Shown here: positions 1 to 9,012 of the stretch, one piece after another
Numbering within the stretch: position 1 is the first letter of the stretch
Layout: each line of letters starts with the position of its first letter
Assembly (NCBI GenBank): GCA_021775965.1
Contig: JAJFGV010000052.1
Location: 1 to 64,000 of the forward strand
Direction of reading: 5' to 3'
From: Alphaproteobacteria bacterium
Lineage (GTDB): Bacteria > Pseudomonadota > Alphaproteobacteria > Micavibrionales > Micavibrionaceae
DNA: 64,000 nt
Program-made: the position numbers and the translations under genes
Notes under the pieces: generated by a model
Database searches by the model: none
What the model saw: the letters and a program-made list of their open reading frames with translations, nothing else
Told to the model about the DNA's origin: nothing

Positions 1-1
1 G

Positions 2-865
2 TTGCTGGGTGCTGCCAAATATCTGAATGACACAAAAAACTTTAACGGCACCGTCCATCTCATTTTTCAACCCGCCGAGGAGGGCGCAGGCGGCGCGCAC
101 AAAATGATCGAAGAAGGGTTGTTCGACAAATTCCCCTGCGATGCTGTTTACGGCATGCATAACTGGCCGGAAATGCCGCGCGGGGAAATTGCCATGCGCC
201 CTGGCCCAATCATGGCCGCTGCCGATCGTTTTGAAATTACTGTGAACGGAAAAGGCGGGCACGCCGCATTGCCCCATTTCACGATTGATCCGGTTATTAT
301 CGCCAGCCAGATTGTCACCGCGCTACAAACGCTGGTCAGCCGCTCTATTGCTCCGGTTGATCCGGCGGTGGTCAGCGTTACCAATTTTAATGCCGGCACC
401 GGGGCGTTTAATATCATACCGGAAACTGCCCTGTTATCCGGCACTGTGCGCACCTTTAACCCGGAGACAAAGAAAATGCTCCGCGCGCGCGTGGCTGAAA
501 TATCACAAAGCGTTGCAGCCACCTACGGCGGAACGGCAGTTTGTACCTTTGACGAAGGAGCATATGAGCCCACAGTGAATGACCCCGAGCAAACAGAGTT
601 TTGTGCAAGGGTCGCACGCCAGATTGTTGGCGATGATAATGTGGACACAGACGTAGAGCCTTGCATGGGTGCGGAAGATTTTGGTGCGATGCTACAGGAA
701 AAGCCGGGTTGTTATATCTGGATGGGCCAGGGCGAGAGCGACCCGGCCAGCAACCACAATCAAGGTCTGCACACCCCGCAATATGATTTCAATGACGAGA
801 TTATCCCGCTCGGGGTGGAGTATTGGGCCACTCTGGTGGAAGAGGCGTTGAGGTTGGAGAAGTGA
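2..865 (+). CDS. M20 family amidohydrolase (5' end outside window)
   Basis: This is the C-terminal 287 residues of an M20D-type metal-dependent amidohydrolase (hippurate hydrolase / N-acyl amino acid amidohydrolase family), which removes acyl groups from amino acids. The frame is open to the window edge, so the true start and the first metal ligands lie upstream. Visible family motifs are QPAEEGAGGA with the metal-binding and catalytic glutamates, the histidine in YGMHNWPE, GKGGHAALPH at the start of the dimerisation (lid) domain, GAEDFG, and a C-terminal NHNQGLHTPQYDF that carries the last metal-ligand histidine. Next to arginine genes an ArgE-like role is possible, but the sequence fits the broad-specificity M20D group better. 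Substrate is unassigned. Confidence 0.88.
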   Translation: MLGAAKYLNDTKNFNGTVHLIFQPAEEGAGGAHKMIEEGLFDKFPCDAVYGMHNWPEMPRGEIAMRPGPIMAAADRFEITVNGKGGHAALPHFTIDPVIIASQIVTALQTLVSRSIAPVDPAVVSVTNFNAGTGAFNIIPETALLSGTVRTFNPETKKMLRARVAEISQSVAATYGGTAVCTFDEGAYEPTVNDPEQTEFCARVARQIVGDDNVDTDVEPCMGAEDFGAMLQEKPGCYIWMGQGESDPASNHNQGLHTPQYDFNDEIIPLGVEYWATLVEEALRLEK

Positions 866-914
866 TTAAGAACGACTTATTCGACGGCATAAACTACACG
901 CCGTAACACTAGAG

Positions 915-1337
915 CTAGAATCCACCAGCCGGCAGCACGTATTCTCCCCAGTCGTTGCGAATTAGGGCCTTCTTACTACGATCCTCTACAATTCTCTGCA
1001 AATCTCTATTAATATGATTTATGCTGCCTTCTAAAGCCAAAGGACTTCCTTCGAGAATATTTTTAGAAATTTCTATCAGAGCATTTGCTTTTTGTTTCAG
1101 CTCTTCTATTGGTAAATTCTGGTTCTTGGGATCGCCCATAAAAGCTTGCTGTTCTTCTGAACAATGATAAGAACTTACTGTTTTGCCATCAGAGCAAAAA
1201 GCATAAACATTGCCTGTGGCACTGTCCTTGGTCGTAAACTCTATTTCCGGCCCACCAGAAGAACTAGCACAGCCGGCGAATAGACTGCTCACAGATAAGA
1301 GCCAAATTGGCCACCGATGTTGTAATGAAGTGCTCAT
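915..1337 (-). CDS. Putative lipoprotein of unknown function
   Basis: A 140-residue protein with a lipoprotein signal peptide: a short polar N-terminus, a hydrophobic stretch (WPIWLLSVSSLFAG) and lipobox LFAGC, with the lipidated cysteine at residue 23, followed by a Ser/Gly linker. The mature part is hydrophilic and largely helical, with a Cys pair in a short segment (FCSDGKTVSSYHC) near residue 50 that could form a disulphide in the periplasm. The ATG at 1337 was chosen because GGGAGA lies about 10 nt upstream and the signal peptide starts there; the frame can be extended upstream, but the extra residues look non-coding. Convergent with the M20 gene. No family recognised. Confidence 0.6.
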   Translation of the reverse strand: MSTSLQHRWPIWLLSVSSLFAGCASSSGGPEIEFTTKDSATGNVYAFCSDGKTVSSYHCSEEQQAFMGDPKNQNLPIEELKQKANALIEISKNILEGSPLALEGSINHINRDLQRIVEDRSKKALIRNDWGEYVLPAGGF

Positions 1338-1449
1338 TCTATTTTTTCTCCCATTGAAATCGTAAGCATGAACATATAACAACAAAAACAATTATGTCAA
1401 TAAAATATTTGTAGAAAATGGTGATGTTACGGCGTCCTTATAAAAAATC

Positions 1450-1478
1450 TTGACAAAACAGGGGCATACTGGCATTTA
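1450..1478 (+). promoter_or_regulatory. Candidate promoter of the arg leader and operon
   Basis: A perfect -35 hexamer TTGACA (1450-1455) is followed at 17 nt by the weak -10 candidate CATTTA (1473-1478). Transcription would begin near 1485, just before the ribosome-binding site of the small Arg-containing ORF at 1506. Confidence 0.4.
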
Positions 1479-1505
1479 TGTCCACTATGACCAAAGGAAA
1501 CACAT

Positions 1506-1574
1506 ATGTTCCGGCAACGCAGAGCCGACGACGTACTCGCTAACACCCCGTTAAGCGGTCCTTTCCTTTTGTAA
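1506..1574 (+). CDS. Candidate Arg-containing leader peptide upstream of argC
   Basis: A 22-codon ORF encoding MFRQRRADDVLANTPLSGPF plus LL. It has a convincing Shine-Dalgarno (AAAGGAAA, 7 nt before the ATG), and three of its first six codons are arginine (CGG, CGC, AGA). It starts about 20 nt after the predicted transcription start and ends 119 nt before argC. Position and composition are what a translation-coupled attenuator of an arginine operon would look like, with ribosome stalling at Arg codons. However, only short hairpins (CCGC-CTT-GCGG near 1638) and no clear terminator with a T-run were found in the following segment, so the regulatory reading is inference. No homologue is recognised. 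Confidence 0.35.
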   Translation: MFRQRRADDVLANTPLSGPFLL

Positions 1575-1693
1575 TTTTCCAAACATGAATGATTTGAACG
1601 TTTAACGGAGCTTGGTCCTTGAAAGGCCGAGGAAACCGCCTTGCGGAAACCCTTGAAATAAGGCAGGTTCTAACGAAACCTGAAGATACGAAA

Positions 1694-2695
1694 ATGACAA
1701 AAACAGACAAAATAAAGGCATCGATCATCGGCGTCACCGGCTTTACCGGCAGCGAGCTTCTGCGGGTTTTGCTCGCCCATCCCGATGTCGAGATTGCCCA
1801 TTTGGTATCCCGGCAATATGAGGATGCGCCGCTGGCCGAGGTTTTCCCGCGCCTTTCACACATAAAAGGTCTTAAAATCTCCAATACCCCCCATGACAAG
1901 GTGGCCGCAGATAGCGACATTGTCTTTCTTTGCCTGCCGCATGTGGCTTCACAGGAGGTGATTGAAACCTTCCTCGGCAAAACAAAACTCATCGATATGT
2001 CGGCCGATTTTCGGCTGGATGATGCGGCAATGTATGAGAAATATTACAAAACACCGCATCAAAAACCGGAATGGCTCGAAGGCCGGTTTATCTACGGCAT
2101 TCCCGAATTAAACCGCAAGGATATCAAAACCGCCGATGCTGTCGCCAATCCCGGATGCAATGCGCTACTCGTGCAAATGATGCTCCTGCCCTTTGCCGGA
2201 AACATCAAACACGCCGATGTGTTCTTGCTAACAGGAACGACTGGCGGTGGGGCAGCACCCAGAGATCCGATGGATCACCCGGTGCTGACCGCCAATGTCA
2301 GAAGCTACCAGATCAATACACACCGCCACACGCCAGAAATTATCCGTACCGCGCAGATTAAAGAAGAGCAACTGAACTTTACGCCAACCGCAGGGCCATT
2401 CCTGCGCGGTATTTTTGCCACCGCCTTTGTTGAATGCGATGATGACGCCAACACATCCGTCTTTAACACTCATCCTTTTGTGCGCATCACGGACAAGGTG
2501 GAGCTCACCAATGTTGTCAGCACAAATTATTGCGATCTGAGCTTTGCGGCCGGGAATAGCGGACAAATGATTGCACAAGGCGCCATTGACAACCTCCTGC
2601 GCGGCGCGGCGGGAACGGCTGTCCAAAATATGAATTTGATGTTCGGCCTTGCGGAAGAAACCGGCCTCACCTTCACCAGCGCCACCTATCCATAA
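1694..2695 (+). CDS. argC: N-acetyl-gamma-glutamyl-phosphate reductase
   Basis: A 333-residue cytosolic enzyme that reduces N-acetyl-glutamyl phosphate to the semialdehyde with NADPH, the third step of arginine synthesis. Seen: the NADP-binding start GVTGFTGSELLRVL at residues 13-26, SADFRL, the active-site cysteine in ANPGC at residue 155, TGTTGGGAAP, and the catalytic histidine region THRHTPEI. The ATG at 1694 is preferred over an in-frame upstream codon at 1619 because the nucleotide-binding fold begins right after it. First gene of argC-argB-argD-argF. The region after the cysteine resembles both ArgC and LysY-type reductases, but no LysW carrier is present, and argF, argG and argH nearby support arginine. 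Confidence in the family is high. Confidence 0.93.
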   Translation: MTKTDKIKASIIGVTGFTGSELLRVLLAHPDVEIAHLVSRQYEDAPLAEVFPRLSHIKGLKISNTPHDKVAADSDIVFLCLPHVASQEVIETFLGKTKLIDMSADFRLDDAAMYEKYYKTPHQKPEWLEGRFIYGIPELNRKDIKTADAVANPGCNALLVQMMLLPFAGNIKHADVFLLTGTTGGGAAPRDPMDHPVLTANVRSYQINTHRHTPEIIRTAQIKEEQLNFTPTAGPFLRGIFATAFVECDDDANTSVFNTHPFVRITDKVELTNVVSTNYCDLSFAAGNSGQMIAQGAIDNLLRGAAGTAVQNMNLMFGLAEETGLTFTSATYP

Positions 2696-2708
2696 GGAAT
2701 AAAGACAC

Positions 2709-3593
2709 ATGAAAAGCATAAAAGATTATTATCGCACCAAATATAAAGGCAGTCTTTTTGTGATAAAGGCCGGCGGACGGGTTATTGCCGATGATAAAGC
2801 GCGCCATTCTCTGCTGAACAATATCAAAGACCTCGTTACATCCGGCATTAGGGTTCTTCTTATCTATGGCGGCGGCCACCTTATTGATGAAGCCTTAAAA
2901 GAATCCGGCATAGAGCCTGTGAAAGTCGATGGAAGACGGATCACAACCGGTGGACAGATCGACACCGTCAAACATGTGATGGCAGCAGACCTCAGCTACC
3001 GGATCGGATCGACCATGGCGGAAATCGATCTGCACGGTTTGTGCTTAAGCACCCTGCCCCCGGGCTGGGTGAATATTGCCCTGCGCCCCAAACATAAGGA
3101 TATGGAGCGTTTTGACGGCACGATCCAGAGCGTTTTTGCCGACCAGATCATCAATTTATTCGGCGCCATCCCTTTTGCCGCCTGCCCATGCATCAGCGTA
3201 ACCGGCAAGAACGGCGTGAACATCAATGCCGATGATGTGGCCGTTGCCGTCGCTTCAGCCACGCAGGCACGCAAACTGATTTTCCTGAGCGATGTGGATG
3301 GCGTTCTTGTTGATGGAAAGACCGCGCCATACCTGACCGACAGCGACATCCCGAAACTCATAGAGAACGGGACGGTAACAGGCGGTATGCGGGTGAAACT
3401 GGAAAACTGTCTGGACGCACTGAATAACGGCGTACGGCGCATTCACCTTCTCAACGGCTTTACACCCGATATACTGATCCACGAGATTTATGAATCGGTC
3501 GGCCCAACAACCATGCTAATCCAGGAAAAAGATCTGGAAAGCTACTTGAATGAAATTGAAGTTGAAAAAACTATAAAAGGAGCAAAAGCATGA
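2709..3593 (+). CDS. argB: Acetylglutamate kinase (divergent)
   Basis: A 294-residue amino acid kinase that phosphorylates N-acetylglutamate with ATP, second step of the pathway. The fold is clear: KAGGRV near the N-terminus, LIYGGGHLIDEAL (usual GGGPQI), NINADDVAVAVA, LIFLSDVDGVL and GTVTGGMRVKLENCLDAL. Departures from the family pattern are listed in the findings; the conserved C-terminal GR of the usual DGR..H motif reads NGF, and the usual GT-rich end reads VGPTTML. It starts 14 nt after argC and overlaps argD by 4 nt (ATGA), so the genes are co-transcribed and probably translationally coupled. It lacks the long N-terminal helix typical of strongly arginine-inhibited kinases. Position makes the arginine role the best call. 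Confidence 0.85.
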   Translation: MKSIKDYYRTKYKGSLFVIKAGGRVIADDKARHSLLNNIKDLVTSGIRVLLIYGGGHLIDEALKESGIEPVKVDGRRITTGGQIDTVKHVMAADLSYRIGSTMAEIDLHGLCLSTLPPGWVNIALRPKHKDMERFDGTIQSVFADQIINLFGAIPFAACPCISVTGKNGVNINADDVAVAVASATQARKLIFLSDVDGVLVDGKTAPYLTDSDIPKLIENGTVTGGMRVKLENCLDALNNGVRRIHLLNGFTPDILIHEIYESVGPTTMLIQEKDLESYLNEIEVEKTIKGAKA

Positions 3594-4789
3594 GCACAGA
3601 CGCACAGAAAATTATTGATGAGTCAGCAAAAGTCCTCATTGAAAATTATAAGCCGCAACCTTTTGTACTTGATCGTGGTGAAGGCGTTTATGCCTGGGAC
3701 ACTGACGGCAACAAATATCTCGATTGCTCCATCGGTTATGCTGTCGCCTCGCTGGGGCACGCTCACCCGGCCATACTCAAAACCATCAATGAACAAGCCA
3801 AAAAGCTCATGATTTGTCAGGCGTCCTATATGACAGAACCAAAACTAAGATGCGCAAAGCTGTTGGTTGATAACTCTTGCTTCGACAAGGTTTTCTTTTC
3901 CAATTCAGGCACGGAAAGCGTCGAAGCGGCTTTAAAGCTCGCACGAAAATGGGCCTACGAAGAAAAGGGTGAGCAGTGCAACGAAATTATTTCTTTTAGA
4001 AAAAGTTTCCACGGTCGTACTTACGGTTCAGCCAGCGTCACCGAAAAACGCCTGAGCCAGCCATTTTTCGAGCCTTATCTACCGGGTGTTCACTTTGCTG
4101 AATTCAACAATCTGGACTCCATCAAAGAATTTATCAGCAACAAAACCGCTGCTATCATTCTTGAACCCATACAGGGTGAAGGCGGCCTAAACCCTGCCAC
4201 GGAAGAATTCATGAAAGGGGTCCGCGCTCTCTGTGATGAACACGACATCGCTTTGATTTTTGATGAGGTGCAGGTTGGCATGGGCCGTCTTGGCACTTTC
4301 TTTGCCTATGAAACTTACGGCGCAGAGCCCGACATAGCCGCACTGGCCAAAGGCATTGGCGGCGGTTTTCCGGTCGGTGCCATGGTCGCAAAAGACCGTT
4401 TTGCCAAACATCTGACGCCCGGTTCACATGGCACGACCTATGGCGGAAACCCGCTGTCCACAGCGGTTGCACACACAGTCATCAGCGAAATTCTGAAACC
4501 CGGTTTTCTTGATAACGTCAACAAGGTCGGAACTTTTATAATGGAAGGACTGCAGGAATTACAGCGCGAGTCCAACAAAATTATCGACATTAGAGGCCGC
4601 GGCCTCATGTTTGGTATCGATACAAAGATTGACATCAAACAACTTCTCGGCGCACTTCAGAAAAACGGTTTGATGGCAACGCAGGCTGGCAAAGCGACAT
4701 TGCGCATTACACCGCCACTTATTATAGAGCAGGCACAAGCACAGGAAGCGCTCGATATTATCGGTGCTACCTTGAAGCAAGAGGACTAG
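3590..4789 (+). CDS. argD: Acetylornithine aminotransferase
   Basis: A 399-residue class III, PLP-dependent aminotransferase that converts N-acetylglutamate semialdehyde to N-acetylornithine with glutamate as amino donor. Full-length for the family. Seen: FSNSGTESVEAALKLAR (phosphate binding), FHGRTYGS, ILEPIQGEGG, LIFDEVQVGMGRLG with the PLP-ring aspartate, and ALAKGIGGGFPVGAM, whose lysine (residue 254) is the Schiff-base lysine. It overlaps argB by 4 nt and its stop codon is directly followed by the argF start. ArgD enzymes often also serve as succinyldiaminopimelate aminotransferases, which cannot be judged here. Confidence 0.95.
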   Translation: MSTDAQKIIDESAKVLIENYKPQPFVLDRGEGVYAWDTDGNKYLDCSIGYAVASLGHAHPAILKTINEQAKKLMICQASYMTEPKLRCAKLLVDNSCFDKVFFSNSGTESVEAALKLARKWAYEEKGEQCNEIISFRKSFHGRTYGSASVTEKRLSQPFFEPYLPGVHFAEFNNLDSIKEFISNKTAAIILEPIQGEGGLNPATEEFMKGVRALCDEHDIALIFDEVQVGMGRLGTFFAYETYGAEPDIAALAKGIGGGFPVGAMVAKDRFAKHLTPGSHGTTYGGNPLSTAVAHTVISEILKPGFLDNVNKVGTFIMEGLQELQRESNKIIDIRGRGLMFGIDTKIDIKQLLGALQKNGLMATQAGKATLRITPPLIIEQAQAQEALDIIGATLKQED

Positions 4790-5710
4790 ATGGGCAAGAA
4801 CGTCAGACATTTTATTGATCTGGACGATGTTCCACCGGAAACGCTCAAAGCGATCCTGTCGCATGCGCATGAGCTAAAAAAACAAAAATTCAATCCTCCG
4901 CAAATCTTTCACGGCCTTTCGCTGGCCATGGTGTTTGACAAACGCTCAACCAGAACACGGATGAGCTTTGAAATTGCGATGAAGCAACTTGGCGGCCACA
5001 CCGTGGTCATGAACATGGAAGAGATGCAGCTTGGCGGCTCGGAGAGTATTGAGAGCACAGCCAATGTTCTCTCGCGTTATGTTGACGGCATTATGCTGCG
5101 CATGAGTGATCAGGCCATGATGGTCGAGCTCAGCAAGCATACGCAGATTCCGGTGATCAACGGCATGACAAACGAATCTCACCCCTGCCAGATTATGGCG
5201 GACATGCTGACGATTGAAGAAAAGCTTGGGCCTATTGAAGGCAAAAAAGTTGCCTGGTTTGGTGATAGCAACAATGTCTCTAATACCTTCATTCAAGCCT
5301 CGAAGATTTTTGGTTTTGAGCTTGTTCTGGCCCTACCGGAGGATTTACACGGAAAAGTACCTGCCGGCGCTGATGTGACGGCAGATGCAAAGGCTGCCGC
5401 TAAAGATGCGGATGTTTTGGTGACGGATACCTGGGTCTCGCTCGGGCAAGAAGGCAAAACGATAGAGAAATTCCAGCCCTATCAGGTGAATGCCGACCTT
5501 ATGACCACGGCCAAAGACAACGCTATTTTCATGCATTGCCTCCCGATCCATGAATGGGAAGAGGTCTCCGAAGAAGTCGCTAAATCCCCGGCCAGCGTCA
5601 TATATGACGAAGCCGAAAACCGCCTCCACGCACAAAAAGCCATCCTTGCCTGGTGCCTCGAAGAGGCTGGCGTGAGCGTGCAAGACAGCTTTGATTTTGC
5701 GGATGAATAG
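4790..5710 (+). CDS. argF: Ornithine carbamoyltransferase
   Basis: A 306-residue cytosolic enzyme that transfers carbamoyl from carbamoyl phosphate to ornithine, giving citrulline. Seen: STRTRMSFE (carbamoyl phosphate site), HPCQIMADML, WFGDSNNVSNTF, TDTWVSLGQE (the SMG-type loop that binds ornithine) and MHCLPIH. The segment after HCLP reads IHEWEEV where the usual form is AHRGEEV, a local departure next to the active-site cysteine. Starts immediately after argD with no gap. The SLG loop and overall pattern favour true OTC over acetylornithine or succinylornithine carbamoyltransferases. Confidence 0.94.
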   Translation: MGKNVRHFIDLDDVPPETLKAILSHAHELKKQKFNPPQIFHGLSLAMVFDKRSTRTRMSFEIAMKQLGGHTVVMNMEEMQLGGSESIESTANVLSRYVDGIMLRMSDQAMMVELSKHTQIPVINGMTNESHPCQIMADMLTIEEKLGPIEGKKVAWFGDSNNVSNTFIQASKIFGFELVLALPEDLHGKVPAGADVTADAKAAAKDADVLVTDTWVSLGQEGKTIEKFQPYQVNADLMTTAKDNAIFMHCLPIHEWEEVSEEVAKSPASVIYDEAENRLHAQKAILAWCLEEAGVSVQDSFDFADE

Positions 5711-5723
5711 AAAGGAATAAAAT

Positions 5724-6365
5724 ATGTCACCAGAAGCAACAGTGCAGCAAATATCAACAATACTTGGGGTCTCCTGGGCCAGCGGTATCAATTTATACGC
5801 CACGATCCTGGTCATGGGCTTCATGCACAACTCGGAAGCCGTTGTCCTGCCCGCAGGCATCGACTATGTCGCTCATCCGCTGGTGATGATGGCCGCTGGA
5901 GCAATGTTTTGCGTTGAATTCTTTGCCGATAAAATCCCCGGCATCGACACGGCATGGGACGGATTACACACTTTTATCCGCATTCCGGCGGCAGTGGCTA
6001 TGGCTTACGGGGCCGCCGAAGGCATGGGGCCGGTGCTTGAACTCTCTTCCGCCCTCATTGGCGGCGGGCTGGCCGCAACATCGCACGCCACCAAAGCCGG
6101 CAGCCGCGTCATTATCAACGCCTCGCCGGAGCCGGTGAGCAACTGGACCGCGTCCTTTGCCGAGGATTTCGTCGTAATTGGCGGCGTCTGGACTGCGTTG
6201 ACCCACCCTTACATATTCCTGTGCCTGCTCGGATTGTTTATCCTTCTGGCCATATGGTTGTTGCCAAAGATATGGCGGGGCATTAAAAAGATTTTTGGCT
6301 TTATTTTCAGGTTATTCGGGGGGAATAAATCTGACACCAAGGAACCACAGGAGGAAGAACCATGA
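5724..6365 (+). CDS. DUF4126 family membrane protein
   Basis: A 213-residue inner-membrane protein matching the DUF4126 pattern: an opening VSWASGINLYATILVMG segment, FADKIPGIDTAWDGLHTFIR, a Gly/Ala-rich pair of membrane segments (PVLELSSALIGGGLAATSHATKAGSR) and a C-terminal membrane segment followed by a positively charged, then acidic tail (ending EEEP). Function of the family is unknown. It sits between argF and argG in the same direction, 14 nt after argF, with a good ribosome site (AGGAAT), and overlaps the next gene by 4 nt, so it is probably part of the arg transcript. Confidence 0.85.
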   Translation: MSPEATVQQISTILGVSWASGINLYATILVMGFMHNSEAVVLPAGIDYVAHPLVMMAAGAMFCVEFFADKIPGIDTAWDGLHTFIRIPAAVAMAYGAAEGMGPVLELSSALIGGGLAATSHATKAGSRVIINASPEPVSNWTASFAEDFVVIGGVWTALTHPYIFLCLLGLFILLAIWLLPKIWRGIKKIFGFIFRLFGGNKSDTKEPQEEEP

Positions 6366-6676
6366 GCAAAGACAATTCAAATAAGCAAGACATGCGAGAA
6401 ATCGCCAATGACCTCATTAAGGGCAAATACCGCCTGATAGAAGTCTTCTGGCTTTATTACTTTGTACCGATTCTGGTGCTCGGCATCATTGGCGGCGTTC
6501 TGGGCGGATTGCTTTCGGTCCTGTTTAACCTGGCGTCGCTCCTCTGGGCCGGGTTCATGGTCATTCCCATCTGGAAATCAGCCGACAACTACGGCGGCAA
6601 TACAATCTTTGCTGTTTTGGCAAAGATCGCCGCTGTCCTGATTGGCCTGAATATTGTATTGTCGTTTCCAGTTTAG
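6362..6676 (+). CDS. Small membrane protein, unknown
   Basis: A 104-residue protein with a charged N-terminal 30 residues, a strongly hydrophobic glycine-rich hairpin (VFWLYYFVPILVLGIIGGVL and following) and a further C-terminal hydrophobic segment (AVLAKIAAVLIGLNIVLSF), so probably three membrane segments. Its start overlaps the stop of the DUF4126 gene by 4 nt, and argG follows 15 nt later. No family recognised; co-translation with the DUF4126 protein suggests they act together. Confidence 0.7.
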   Translation: MSKDNSNKQDMREIANDLIKGKYRLIEVFWLYYFVPILVLGIIGGVLGGLLSVLFNLASLLWAGFMVIPIWKSADNYGGNTIFAVLAKIAAVLIGLNIVLSFPV

Positions 6677-6691
6677 AAAAAGGAAGAAAAA

Positions 6692-7945
6692 ATGAGTAAA
6701 CCAAAAGTTGTCCTCGCCTATTCCGGCGGTCTTGATACCTCGATCATTCTGAAATGGCTGATCGAAGAAGGCTATGATGTGGTCGCTTACATCGCCGATG
6801 TCGGACAGGAGGATGACTTCGAAGCCGCGCGCACAAAAGCGGAAGGGCTTGGCGCCTGCGCCGTTTACATCGAAGATATGAAAGAAGAGTTCGTCACAGA
6901 TTACATTTTTCCAGCGTTCAAATCACAGGCCGTTTATGAAGGACGGTATTTGCTTGGCACGTCTATCGCGCGGCCAATTATTTCCAAACGCCAAATTGAA
7001 ATCGCCGAGAAGGAAAATGCCGAATATGTTTCGCACGGCGCAACCGGCAAAGGCAACGACCAGGTGCGGTTCGAGCTGGCTTACTATGCGCTCAAACCCG
7101 ACATCAAAGTTCTCGCCCCGTGGAAGATGCAAATCTTTCTCGACCGGTTTAAAGGCCGCAATGACATGCTAAACTATGCCGAGGAGCACAACATTCCGGT
7201 GAGCGCCAGCCATAAAAGACCCTATTCCGAAGATGACAATCTTCTGCATATTTCGCACGAAGCGGGTGGGCTGGAAGATCCTGGAGCCGATGCCGGCGAG
7301 GAAGTTTATTCTAGAACCACGGCCCCTGAAGATGCCCCAGACAAAGCCGATATCATCGCGATCACCTTCAAAGATGGCATTCCAATCAAGGTTGAAAACA
7401 AAACGGATGGCACAAACAAAACAGGCGCTCTCGCCCTTTTCGAGTATCTCAACGAACTCGGAGCAAAGCACGGGATCGGTCGGCTGGATATGGTTGAAAA
7501 CCGCTTTGTCGGCATTAAATCACGCGGCGTTTATGAAACACCCGGCGGCGCGATCTTGCATAACGCCCACCGCGATCTCGAAGGCCTCACCATGGACCGC
7601 GAAGTCATGTCTTTGCGCGATGGTCTGGCTTTAAAAGTGGCAGAGCTGATTTATAACGGCTTTTGGTTTTCGCCGGAAATGGAATTCCTCATGGCAGCCA
7701 TGGACAAGGCACAGGAAATGATTGACGGTACGGTAACGGTAAAGCTCTTCAAAGGTGTTGCCTACCCGATCGCCAGGACCAGCCCGGTTGCCCTTTATGA
7801 TCCGGATCAATCTTCGATGGATATCGAAGGTGGCTATGACCAAAAAGACGCCGAAGGCTTTATCAAGATTAACGCCATCCGGCTACAGGCCCACACGCTT
7901 ATCACCAAAGCCGCGAAGTCCAGGAAAAAGAAGAAAGCGGCTTAG
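6692..7945 (+). CDS. argG: Argininosuccinate synthase
   Basis: A 417-residue cytosolic ligase that joins citrulline and aspartate using ATP. Seen: the N-terminal PP-loop motif AYSGGLDTS at residues 9-17, [15 protein letters not shown] (aspartate/citrulline site), [33 protein letters not shown] and a lysine-rich C-terminus. Ribosome site AAAGGAAG precedes the ATG. Separated from argF by two small membrane-protein genes and convergent with the next gene, their ends overlapping by 4 nt. Confidence 0.96.
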   Translation: MSKPKVVLAYSGGLDTSIILKWLIEEGYDVVAYIADVGQEDDFEAARTKAEGLGACAVYIEDMKEEFVTDYIFPAFKSQAVYEGRYLLGTSIARPIISKRQIEIAEKENAEYVSHGATGKGNDQVRFELAYYALKPDIKVLAPWKMQIFLDRFKGRNDMLNYAEEHNIPVSASHKRPYSEDDNLLHISHEAGGLEDPGADAGEEVYSRTTAPEDAPDKADIIAITFKDGIPIKVENKTDGTNKTGALALFEYLNELGAKHGIGRLDMVENRFVGIKSRGVYETPGGAILHNAHRDLEGLTMDREVMSLRDGLALKVAELIYNGFWFSPEMEFLMAAMDKAQEMIDGTVTVKLFKGVAYPIARTSPVALYDPDQSSMDIEGGYDQKDAEGFIKINAIRLQAHTLITKAAKSRKKKKAA

Positions 7946-9012
7946 GCAAAGGCCATATCTAAAACTGGTCTCACCCGAAGAGTTTCTGAGCGCTTACTTT
8001 CTTGGCTGAACCTAAAGTCTGCATATGAAAGTGCCGCCCGCCTTGCTTGTTCTATAATTTTTTTATTGCATTCAGCTCTTGCCTGCATTTCGTTCCGAAC
8101 CTCATAAGGAGAGATATAATTTTTTAAATTGGCGCTTGCCCAAGGGCCAACAACAAGCCCCATATTATCTGGATTGGCTTTTAAATGCGTCAAAGTGTTA
8201 GACGTGTTGTTTCTGGCTTGCCAAGCATTGATAATATATTGATCGGACTCTGGCATAAAATCCATAGGTAATGTCACATACGCACGGTCACATAATTCAA
8301 GCATTTCAGGGAGGTCAGAAAAAGGAACTGCTACAATGTCAGAAGTGAGCTTCCCTGATATGTATAGTTCAATAAACTTCTCCTCCATCTTTTCTAACGT
8401 CATTGGATCAGGATGCGTAAAAAGAATTTCCTGAACACGGTTCGAGCGCTTATTACCTGATACGCGTGCTATACCATCTGTGAGGCATGACAGCTTATTC
8501 CCTTCATCAAGATGTCCAATGATAAGAATTGATTCACCTTTTTTCTGACCGGAAAGATCGCGGGCAGAAAGTTCATATCTTTGTTGCTGAAAACCGGAAC
8601 AAACTTTCTTTTGTATACTTCTTGTATCAGCCCCAATATTTTGCACTAATTTTTCATACCGTTTTGCAGTCTCGGCATGCTCCTGATTGATCGCTGACCA
8701 ACCAACATAAAACTGACCCTTTATATTGACTTCACCAACTTTTTTGCTTTCAAGCCCCATCGCAAGGGTTACAAGAAAGGCATATGCTTCCCTACCCCGC
8801 CGCCATGTATAAGCATCGGCTTTATTCGGAGCCGAAGGAAAATCAGAAAAACTGTTATTGTCCCCATACCAAATCTGACGTGCGCAAGCTTCTGCGAAAG
8901 GAACGTGTTTTCTAAGCCGCCATTGGTCAATCTGGGCCGTCTTCAACCCAGAAGGAAAAGTAACAACTGTAAGGTCTTCAATAGAAACTGGTTTTTTAGA
9001 AGCATTCAACAA
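7942..9012 (-). CDS. Hypothetical protein, 356 aa
   Basis: A soluble, mixed-charge protein without signal peptide or membrane segment and without a motif I can assign. It contains a [11 protein letters not shown] segment near residue 70, a lysine/glutamine-rich middle, and an acidic segment around [13 protein letters not shown]. The proposed start is a TTG (two consecutive TTG codons) behind GAGAGAG, the best ribosome site in that stretch; an internal start cannot be excluded. Convergent with argG (4-nt overlap) and opposite in strand to the arg genes on both sides, so it looks like an insertion into the cluster. Base composition is richer in A+T than argG and argH. Confidence 0.7.
   Translation of the reverse strand: MLNASKKPVSIEDLTVVTFPSGLKTAQIDQWRLRKHVPFAEACARQIWYGDNNSFSDFPSAPNKADAYTWRRGREAYAFLVTLAMGLESKKVGEVNIKGQFYVGWSAINQEHAETAKRYEKLVQNIGADTRSIQKKVCSGFQQQRYELSARDLSGQKKGESILIIGHLDEGNKLSCLTDGIARVSGNKRSNRVQEILFTHPDPMTLEKMEEKFIELYISGKLTSDIVAVPFSDLPEMLELCDRAYVTLPMDFMPESDQYIINAWQARNNTSNTLTHLKANPDNMGLVVGPWASANLKNYISPYEVRNEMQARAECNKKIIEQARRAALSYADFRFSQESKRSETLRVRPVLDMAFA

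Noticed and set aside
915-1391. Longer reading of the lipoprotein gene
   Set aside because: The signal peptide and ribosome site support 1337; the upstream part is not lipoprotein-like.
1619-1693. In-frame 5' extension of argC
   Set aside because: The nucleotide-binding fold begins just after 1694 and the extra residues show no family pattern.
1694-4789. LysW-dependent lysine or ornithine pathway
   Set aside because: No LysW-like carrier was found, and argF, argG and argH complete an ordinary arginine route.
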